Notes under the pieces: model-generated
The model's input: only the letters and a program-made list of their open reading frames with translations
Database searches by the model: none
What the model was told of the DNA's origin: nothing
Source: Sphingomonas ginsenosidivorax
Lineage (GTDB): Bacteria > Pseudomonadota > Alphaproteobacteria > Sphingomonadales > Sphingomonadaceae
NCBI RefSeq assembly: GCF_007995065.1
Contig: NZ_VOQR01000001.1
Location: 127,001-191,000, forward strand
Direction: 5' to 3'
DNA: 64,000 nucleotides
Made by a program: the position numbers and the translations under genes
In this document: positions 57,632-64,000 of the stretch, piece by piece
Position numbering within the stretch: the first letter of the stretch is position 1
Layout of the letters: each line of letters opens with the position of its first letter

Positions 57632-60457
57632 TCAGTAGCGCCAACGCAAACCGAACAGGATCTCGCGGCCGAAATGTCGATAGTTCGACACGCGATTGGT
57701 CGCGTCCGCATACCTGTCGGAATAGGTGTCGGTCAGGTTCACGCCTTCCAGCGTGACGCTGATCTTGGGGGTCAGGTCGTAGCGGATCGACGCGTCGATG
57801 TTGGTCGCCGCGTTGACGCCCTCCTCGCTGTTGCCGTTGCCGCCCGGGAACGCGACCAGATAGCCGTCGCGGTACGCCGCCGACACGCGCGCGCTGAACC
57901 CCTTCAGCTCGTAGTACAGCGTCGCGTTGTACAAATGCCGCGACTGGCCGGTCAGGCGGTTGAACAACGGGTTGGCCGCCGTGCGGTAGTTCACCCGGCT
58001 GTCGACGTACGTGTAGTTGCCGATGAACCCCAGTTTGTCGAACGGCGCCGGCAGGAAGCTCAGCGGCTGCTGATACTGGAACTCGATGCCCTTCAGCGTG
58101 CCGCCGGTGCCGTTGATGTTGCGTGTCACCTGGAACAGCTGGTCGGGCGACGACGGCGTCCCGATCAGCAGCGAATCCGGCAGACCCAGCTCGCGATAGG
58201 GCAGGAACGAGATGTCGGTCGCGACGAAGCTGTCGATCGTCTTGTAGAAGCCGGCGATCGCAATCAGCGACTCCTTGGCGAAATACCATTCCGCCGACAG
58301 GTCGACGTTCTTCGCGCGGAACGGCTTCAGCAACGGGTTGCCATAGGTGATCGTCTGGCCCGAGGTATTGAGCGACCCGCCCGGCGTCAGCGCGCCCAGC
58401 GTCGGCCGCGACATGACCTTCGCCACGCCCAGCCGGACGATCAGCTTGTCGGTCACGTCCAGCGCCAGGTTGGTCGACGGCAGCCAGTCGGCATATTTGT
58501 TGTCGACCGTCACGAACGTCGTGTTCAGGAACCCCGACGACGACGTCTCGGTGCGCGCGTAGCGCAAGCCCACATTGCCGCGCAGCGTCATGCCTGCCAG
58601 GTCCGAGCTGAAATCGAGCTGGCCGTACGCGCCGGTGTCGATCTCGCTGACGTCGCGGTTGCCGTTGAACGTCGTGGTCAGCGGGAAGTTCTGGTACAGC
58701 CCGATCCTGTCGGTGATCGCAAAGACATCGGGCGTGACGTAGCTCAGGTTCGACCCCGACGGGATGTCGAGCCCCCCGTCGATGCTCACCACCTTGCCGA
58801 GGCCACCGACGCCGACGATCTGTTCGGCCGCGGTCAGCACGCGGTTGCGCTGCCGCCCGAACTGGCTGAACGCATAGCCGCGCCGCTCGCCGCCCAGCTT
58901 CAATTCGAACACCGAATCGATCTTGTAGGCGAGCGCCCCCGAGATCGATTCGAGGCCATAGGTCGCGCCGGTCTCGCTCGACCGCACTTCGGTCAGCGTG
59001 AACTTCGACGGGTCGGTGACGTCGAAGCCGTAGTTGATCAGCGGCGTCCGGTCGTTCTTGCGGAAGTCGTACGTATAGCCGTTCACGTTGAGCGCATCGA
59101 ACTGGTACGCGATCGAGATCGGCGTGTTGGCCTCCGACTTCGACTTGCCGAGCTTCAGCTGCCCGCGCAGCTTTTCGCTGAACTGGTGGCGCGCGTTGAG
59201 CGAGACCTGCGTGAACCGGCTCTCGTTGCGATCGAATCCGTTCTCCGACCGCACGTCGACGCGGTCGAACACGCCGTAGGAGATGATGTTCTTCTCGGGG
59301 TCGACCGCATAGTCGCGGACGATCGTCTGGCGCACGCCGTCGGCGGTCGCGCGGCTGAACGAGATCGCCTCGATGTTCGGGCTCTCGAACTCCTGGTTGA
59401 AGCGCGAATGCAGCGCGTCGACCACCACTTCGGTGGCATCGGTCGGCTTCCATTGCAGCGACGCGGTGATGCCGAGCCGGTCCTCGGCGAACCTGCCGAA
59501 GGTGTAGCGCGGGATGCGCGGATAGTAGGCGTTGAGCAATTCGGTCCGCTGCGCCGGCGAGCAACTCGGGCAGCCCGCGAAATTCTGGTTGGTGCCGTAA
59601 GCCTGCGCGGCGTTGCCCGACTGCCAGCGCGTGGTGTTGAAGCTCTCCGACGTCGGCCGGCGTTCCGAATAGGCGAGCGAGACGAGCCCGCCCCAGGTCT
59701 GGTCGTCATTGGTCCAGCTGACCAGCCCGGCAAAGCGCGGCAGCAGCTTCTTCGACAGGTCGTTGTACGACCCCTGCACCGACACCGCCGAATCGAACCC
59801 GCGCTTGAAATCGAGCGGGCGGCCGGTCTGCAGGTCGACGGTGGCGCCGAGCGACCCTTCCTCGATCTCTGCCGACTGCGTCTTGCGCACCGTGATGCTG
59901 TTGAACAGCTCGGACGCAAAGATCGAGAAGTCGAACCCGCGGCTGCGATTGCCGCCCGCCGCGGCCTGCGCCTCCAGCCCGTTGATCCGCACGCGGGTGA
60001 AATCGGCGCTGAGCCCGCGGACGCTGATCGTGCGTCCCTGGCCGGCGTCGCGTTCGATCGTCACGCCGGGCAGGCGCTGGATCGCCTCGGCGAGGTTGAG
60101 GTCGGGAAAATCCGCCATGTCCTCGGCGAGGATCGCATCGACCGCGCCCGCTTCGCGCTTCTTGATGTTGAGCGCTTCCTGCAGACTGGAGCGGAACCCG
60201 GTGACGATGATATCGGGGCTCGCCGCCTCGTCGGACGCCGGATCGGCGGGCGCATCGCCGGCGGCAGGCGTTGCGGGACCTGCCTGCGGTACGGCCGGGG
60301 CGGGGGGCAATGTCGGCGCGGTCGGTACCTGCGTCTGTACCGACGGTTCGGGCGGGGCGATCGCAGTCTGCGCCTGTGCCCCGCTCGCCATCGACATCGC
60401 CCATATACACGCCGAACCCAGTAGCGCGGATCGCGCCGTCCCCCCGAAACCTGTCAT
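57632..60457 (-). CDS. TonB-dependent receptor for pectic oligosaccharides
   Basis: 941 aa from ATG 60457 (GAGAGGAAAG ahead). Signal peptide ending ASGAQA, then a Pro/Ala-rich linker. The plug domain has SLQEALNIKKREAGAVDAILAEDMADFPDLNLAEAIQRLPGVTIERD and ISVRGLSADFTRVRINGLEA; the 22-strand barrel ends in EILFGLRWRY with terminal aromatic residue. The location with pectate lyase and GH105 suggests import of oligogalacturonides across the outer membrane. Longest gene in the locus. Confidence 0.93.
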   Translation of the reverse strand: MTGFGGTARSALLGSACIWAMSMASGAQAQTAIAPPEPSVQTQVPTAPTLPPAPAVPQAGPATPAAGDAPADPASDEAASPDIIVTGFRSSLQEALNIKKREAGAVDAILAEDMADFPDLNLAEAIQRLPGVTIERDAGQGRTISVRGLSADFTRVRINGLEAQAAAGGNRSRGFDFSIFASELFNSITVRKTQSAEIEEGSLGATVDLQTGRPLDFKRGFDSAVSVQGSYNDLSKKLLPRFAGLVSWTNDDQTWGGLVSLAYSERRPTSESFNTTRWQSGNAAQAYGTNQNFAGCPSCSPAQRTELLNAYYPRIPRYTFGRFAEDRLGITASLQWKPTDATEVVVDALHSRFNQEFESPNIEAISFSRATADGVRQTIVRDYAVDPEKNIISYGVFDRVDVRSENGFDRNESRFTQVSLNARHQFSEKLRGQLKLGKSKSEANTPISIAYQFDALNVNGYTYDFRKNDRTPLINYGFDVTDPSKFTLTEVRSSETGATYGLESISGALAYKIDSVFELKLGGERRGYAFSQFGRQRNRVLTAAEQIVGVGGLGKVVSIDGGLDIPSGSNLSYVTPDVFAITDRIGLYQNFPLTTTFNGNRDVSEIDTGAYGQLDFSSDLAGMTLRGNVGLRYARTETSSSGFLNTTFVTVDNKYADWLPSTNLALDVTDKLIVRLGVAKVMSRPTLGALTPGGSLNTSGQTITYGNPLLKPFRAKNVDLSAEWYFAKESLIAIAGFYKTIDSFVATDISFLPYRELGLPDSLLIGTPSSPDQLFQVTRNINGTGGTLKGIEFQYQQPLSFLPAPFDKLGFIGNYTYVDSRVNYRTAANPLFNRLTGQSRHLYNATLYYELKGFSARVSAAYRDGYLVAFPGGNGNSEEGVNAATNIDASIRYDLTPKISVTLEGVNLTDTYSDRYADATNRVSNYRHFGREILFGLRWRY

Positions 60458-60524
60458 ACTTTCCTCTCCCATGCTCGGCGGTGTCACCGGTGTCATCAAT
60501 GGCTTATGCGCCAATCGTCCCATT

Positions 60525-60539
60525 AGTTGCAATACAACT
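60525..60539. promoter_or_regulatory. Palindrome AGTTG-CAATA-CAACT in the divergent pectin promoter
   Basis: A perfect 5-bp inverted repeat with 5-base spacer, centrally placed in the 146 bases between the TonB receptor and glycosidase genes. Possible operator for coordinated control. Confidence 0.4.
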
Positions 60540-60603
60540 TCGCATGTTGCTATATTCGGGGCGACGAACGGCGGGTCGTGCTACGCTGGGTCGAGGGAGA
60601 GAA

Positions 60604-62883
60604 ATGATGGCAAAAGCCCCGACCACGGTATCGTTGATACGACGCTCGATCGTCGCCGCCGCACTGCTCGGTGCCGCGACGACCCCCATGCCGGCGGCTG
60701 CGCAACGCATCGATCGCCATGCGCTGGTCAGCCGGCACGACCCGCGTTTCACGACGCTCGATCCGCACGCGCCGGTGATGCTCGGCAACGGCGAACTCGG
60801 CTTCACCGCCGACATCACCGGGCTGCAGACCTTCGCCGATCGGTATTCGTCGATGGCGCCGTTGCTGACGATGTCGCAAAGAGTGTGGCACAGCTTCCCC
60901 AATCCGCGCGGCTATACCGAGAAGGACGGGCTGCAGATGGTCGCGGTGCCCGGCCGCGGGGCGCAACCCTATGCCTATATGAAGTCGTGGGCCGACGGCG
61001 ACGCCAACCCGGCGTTCGGCTGGCTGCGCGCCAACCCGCACCGCATCTCGCTCGCCCGGCTTTCGCTCGTCTCGGGCGGCAGCGCGGTGCGGTTCGCCGA
61101 CATCGCGGCGACCGACCAGCGGCTCGACATGTGGACCGGCACGCTGACCAGCCGCTTCACCTATCGCGGCGTGGCCGTAACGGTGGTAACGCGCGTCATC
61201 TCGGGCCGCGATGCCGTCGCGGTCGAGATCACGTCGCCGCTCGTCGCGCGCGGCGAGCTGGGACTGGCGGTCGGCTATCCGGGCGTCGCGCCCGCGATCA
61301 ACCCGGATCCGTCGAGCTGGACGCCGCGCGCGGGCGAGGCGACGCGCATCGTGTCGCGCGCGCCGGGCGCGTGGCGGATCGAACGCACGCTCGACGCCAC
61401 GCGCTACTGGTCGACGATCGCCGCGAACGGCACCGTTTCGACCGCGACCGACGGCCGGTTCCTGGTCCAGGGGGATAAGGCCCAGTCGCTCCGCGCGATC
61501 GTCACCTTCGACCAGACCGCGGACGCGCCCGCGGCCCCCGCCTTCGACACCGTGGCCGCAGCCGTCGCGGCGCAGTGGCGGTCGTTCTGGAGCGACGGCG
61601 CCGCGGTCGACTTCACGGGCAGCACCGATCCGCGTGCGCCCGAACTCGAACGCCGCGTCGTGCTGTCGCAATATCTGTCCGCGATCAACGGCGCGGGCAG
61701 CCTGCCGCCGCAGGAGGAGGGGCTGTTCTCGAACAGCTGGTTCGGCAAGTTCCACCTCGAAATGCATCCCTGGCACCAGGCCTGGCAGGCGCTCTGGGGT
61801 CACCCCGCGCTGCTCGAACGCAGCCTCGCCTGGTACATTCGCACGCTGCCCGCCGCGCGCGCGGAGGCGGCGCGGCACAGGGTCACCGGGGCCTGGTGGC
61901 CCAAGATGGTCGGACCCGAAGGGCGCAACAGCCCGAGCCTGATCTCGCCCTTCCTGATGTGGCAGCAACCACACCCGATCCTGCTCGCCGAACTGACCTG
62001 GCGCGCGCGGCGCGATCCCGCCGTGCTCGAACGCTACGGCGAGATCGTCGAACAGACCGCGACATTGCTCGCCAGTTGGCCGCTCGACCGGAACGGCCGG
62101 CTCGATCTCGGCCCGCCGATCATTCCTGCGCAGGAGAATTACGACCCGCTGACGACGCGCAACCCGACCTTCGAGGTCGAATATTTCCGCTGGGCGATCG
62201 GCGTGGCGCAAGACTGGCGCGAACGCCGCGGGCTCGCGCGGCGCGCCGACTGGGATCGCGCGATCGCCCGGATCGCCCCGCCGGCGATGCGCGACGGAGT
62301 GTACCTTCCCGCCGAATCGGTGCCGGATTTCTGGAAGACGGCGGCCTCCGACCTGTGTCGCGGCCATGCCGACGCACCGTCCTGCGCCAACCGCGACCAC
62401 CCGTCCTTCCTGATGGCGTACGGCTTCATCCCGGGCGCACGGATCGATCCCGCAGCGATGCGGCGCACCTTCGAGGCGATGGAGCGCAACTGGGACGTCC
62501 GCCAGACCTGGGGCTGGGACTTCCCGATGATCGCGATGACCGCGGCGCGGCTCGGCGAGCGTGACAAGGCGGTCGACTGGCTGTTCGCCGACCGCAAGAA
62601 CAACCAATGGGGTCCGACCGGCATGACCCCGCGCGTCCATGTCGAGGCGCACGCCGCCGAGCTCGTCCCGAAGTCGGCGGGGGCAGGGGGAGCCGCGCTC
62701 GCGGCCAATCCCGACGGGCCGGGCTATGCGCGCGCGGCGGAGACCTATTTCCCGTCCAACGGCGCGCTGCTGTTCGCGGTCGGGATGATGGCGGGCGGCT
62801 GGGACGGCTCGACCGGATCCGCGCCGGGGTTCCCGGCAAAGGGCTGGCGCGTCCGGTCCGAAGGCCTGGCGCCGACCCCATGA
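60604..62883 (+). CDS. Six-hairpin-type glycoside hydrolase of the pectin locus
   Basis: 759 aa from the ATG at 60604 (GAGGGAGAG ahead; a second ATG follows at once). Signal peptide RRSIVAAALLGAATTPMPAAAQ. The N-terminal third is beta-rich with HAPVMLGNGELGFTADITGLQTF, a pattern seen in GH65/GH95-like enzymes. The rest is helical barrel: NSWFGKFHLEMHPWHQAWQALWGHPALLERSL, then FEVEYFRWAIGVAQDW and QTWGWDFPMIAMTAARL. HxEMHxWH probably contributes to the active site. Substrate is unknown; in this context it may be rhamnogalacturonan or fucosylated/galactosylated pectic side chains. Divergent from the receptor gene and overlapped by the next gene (ATGA). Confidence 0.7.
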   Translation: MMAKAPTTVSLIRRSIVAAALLGAATTPMPAAAQRIDRHALVSRHDPRFTTLDPHAPVMLGNGELGFTADITGLQTFADRYSSMAPLLTMSQRVWHSFPNPRGYTEKDGLQMVAVPGRGAQPYAYMKSWADGDANPAFGWLRANPHRISLARLSLVSGGSAVRFADIAATDQRLDMWTGTLTSRFTYRGVAVTVVTRVISGRDAVAVEITSPLVARGELGLAVGYPGVAPAINPDPSSWTPRAGEATRIVSRAPGAWRIERTLDATRYWSTIAANGTVSTATDGRFLVQGDKAQSLRAIVTFDQTADAPAAPAFDTVAAAVAAQWRSFWSDGAAVDFTGSTDPRAPELERRVVLSQYLSAINGAGSLPPQEEGLFSNSWFGKFHLEMHPWHQAWQALWGHPALLERSLAWYIRTLPAARAEAARHRVTGAWWPKMVGPEGRNSPSLISPFLMWQQPHPILLAELTWRARRDPAVLERYGEIVEQTATLLASWPLDRNGRLDLGPPIIPAQENYDPLTTRNPTFEVEYFRWAIGVAQDWRERRGLARRADWDRAIARIAPPAMRDGVYLPAESVPDFWKTAASDLCRGHADAPSCANRDHPSFLMAYGFIPGARIDPAAMRRTFEAMERNWDVRQTWGWDFPMIAMTAARLGERDKAVDWLFADRKNNQWGPTGMTPRVHVEAHAAELVPKSAGAGGAALAANPDGPGYARAAETYFPSNGALLFAVGMMAGGWDGSTGSAPGFPAKGWRVRSEGLAPTP

Positions 62884-64000
62884 TCACGGACCTGCACCCC
62901 TCCCGCCGCGATCTTCTCGGCGCGGCCGCGATGGGCGTCGCCGCGGCGGCATCGCCCGCCCGGTCGGCAGCCGCGGCGGCAGCGGCCGTCGCACCCGCAC
63001 CGCGCGCGTGGACCGACCCCGCGACCGGGCATCGCATCGTCCGGCTCTCGGACGATGGCGGCGGCAGCAAGCTCTATTTCTACCGCAACAGCTTCACGCC
63101 GCAGGGCGACCTGATGGTGATGTCGACGCCCGCCGGTATCGTCGCGGTCGACATGAAGACGCACGCGCTGACGCCCTTGGTCCGCGACCCGCGTGCCGAC
63201 CTGCTCTTCACCGGGCAGCGCACGCGGACCGTCTATTACAGCATATCCGACCCCGGCGACGGCGCGCCGACCGATCGTCCGCGCGACATCTTCGCGCTCG
63301 ATATCGACACCCGCCGCAGCCGCCGGATCGCGCGGCTGGCGCAGGGGCAGGTCGGATCGATCAACGCCGACGAGACGCTGCTGGTCGGCACCGTCGCCTA
63401 TGGCGACACGCCGCTGCAGCCGGACGTCCCCGATCCGCGCAACCGACGCTTCGGCCAGGCGGAATATGCCGCCAACGGCCCCGATGGCCGCCCGCTGAAC
63501 TTCGCCAAGGCCAAGGGCGTGCGGATGCTGCAGCGCTGGGCGGCGCGCGTGCCGATGGAGCTGTTCGTCATCGACATCGCCACCGGCCAGCGCCGCATCG
63601 TCCACAAGGCGACCGACTGGCTCAACCATCCGCAATTCTCGCCGACCGATCCCGGCCAGATCATCTTCTCGCACGAGGGGCCCTGGCACCGCGTCACGCG
63701 CATGTGGCGGATCCGCACCGACGGAAGCGGCCTCGCGCCGCTGCACACGCGGACGATGAACATGGAGATCTGGGGCCACGAATTCTTCGCGCCCGACGGC
63801 CGCACGGTCTGGTACGACCTGCAGACCCCGCGCGGCCAGGTGTTCTGGGTCGCGGGCATCGATCTCGCCAGCGGCCGGCGGCTCAGGCGCCGTGTCGACA
63901 GGAACGACTGGTCGGTCCATTTCACCGTGTCGCCCGATGGCCGGACCTTCGCGGGCGACGGCGGCGACGCCGACATGGTCGCGCATGCGCCCGACGGCAA
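62880..64000 (+). CDS. Oligogalacturonate lyase (PL22), Tat-exported, 3' end beyond window
   Basis: The first 373 codons are present. A twin-arginine leader (SRRDLLGAAAMGVAAAA) points to Tat export. The seven-bladed propeller motifs of PL22 are present: ASLYFYRNSF-type start (GGSKLYFYRNSFTPQGD), LFVIDIATGQRRIVHKATDWLNHPQFSPTDP, IIFSHEGPWHRVTRMWRI and MNMEIWGHEFFAPDG, the last containing His ligands of the metal site. It cleaves small unsaturated galacturonides to 5-keto-4-deoxyuronate. ATGA overlap couples it to the glycosidase gene. Confidence 0.88.
   Translation, partial: MITDLHPSRRDLLGAAAMGVAAAASPARSAAAAAAAVAPAPRAWTDPATGHRIVRLSDDGGGSKLYFYRNSFTPQGDLMVMSTPAGIVAVDMKTHALTPLVRDPRADLLFTGQRTRTVYYSISDPGDGAPTDRPRDIFALDIDTRRSRRIARLAQGQVGSINADETLLVGTVAYGDTPLQPDVPDPRNRRFGQAEYAANGPDGRPLNFAKAKGVRMLQRWAARVPMELFVIDIATGQRRIVHKATDWLNHPQFSPTDPGQIIFSHEGPWHRVTRMWRIRTDGSGLAPLHTRTMNMEIWGHEFFAPDGRTVWYDLQTPRGQVFWVAGIDLASGRRLRRRVDRNDWSVHFTVSPDGRTFAGDGGDADMVAHAPDG

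Noticed and set aside
58123..58350. Short Arg/Ser-rich frames inside the TonB receptor region and similar ones elsewhere
   Set aside because: Typical high-GC shadow frames without start signals or domains.
1..64000. Prophage, insertion sequence, tRNA or rRNA genes
   Set aside because: None was recognised: no transposase, integrase or capsid motifs, and no cloverleaf or rRNA-like sequence.

Overview
The window is high-GC alphaproteobacterial chromosome, most likely from a Sphingomonas-type member of the Sphingomonadaceae. The grounds are the FlaF/FlbT flagellin regulators, TonB-receptor-linked pectin degradation with Tat-exported PL22 and PL10 enzymes, a fused cytochrome oxidase I-III polypeptide, CsbD stress proteins, and dense gene packing with ATGA/GTGA stop-start overlaps. 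No rRNA, tRNA, CRISPR array, insertion sequence or prophage was recognised. The species assignment is inference from protein families, not from a search.

Layout. (1) 1-4.3 kb: 5' end of a GH106-type rhamnosidase, an unknown protein, a FixL/FixJ-like two-component pair and an M23 peptidase. (2) 4.4-13.6 kb: a complete type I secretion locus. The RTX substrate and a TolC-type outer-membrane protein are on the minus strand. Divergent to them are a LuxR-type regulator, the ABC exporter and the HlyD adaptor, with a purU gene overlapping the end of the adaptor. (3) 13.7-19.2 kb: a five-gene, fully overlapping minus-strand oxidase operon (subunit II with cytochrome c domain, subunit I-III fusion, small membrane protein, CtaG, triheme cytochrome c). 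(4) 19.4-20.5 kb: a class A beta-lactamase-like lipoprotein. (5) 20.6-24.8 kb: a soluble multi-PAS chemoreceptor overlapping a gene for a triple-CheW protein. (6) 25.2-28.6 kb: a stress/envelope cluster (membrane protein, two CsbD-type proteins, PAS-LuxR regulator). (7) 28.8-53.8 kb: a motility island: FlgL, FlgK, FlgE, FlbT, FliI, FliJ, an SLT-like protein, a truncated MotA facing a truncated sigma-like gene, a methyltransferase/HAD pair, FlaF, a second FixLJ-like pair, two GGDEF-EAL proteins, a chemoreceptor and small unknown genes. (8) 53.9-64 kb: a pectin/oligogalacturonate utilisation locus: IclR regulator, PL10 pectate lyase, GH105-type hydrolase, TonB-dependent receptor, and a divergent six-hairpin glycosidase followed by an oligogalacturonate lyase that runs off the right edge.

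How the parts fit. The pectin locus is coherent: extracellular cleavage, TonB uptake, then unsaturated oligomer breakdown, probably under IclR control. The T1SS locus probably secretes the adjacent RTX protein. In the motility island, AT-rich TATAATG boxes stand in front of several operons and are absent from the rest of the window as far as I could read it, suggesting a shared promoter class.

Cautions. Three genes (M23 peptidase, HlyD adaptor, PurU) are each broken by a single-base shift in or near a G or GC run, a pattern typical of assembly indels. The motA/sigma junction looks like a deletion scar removing the 3' halves of two convergent genes.
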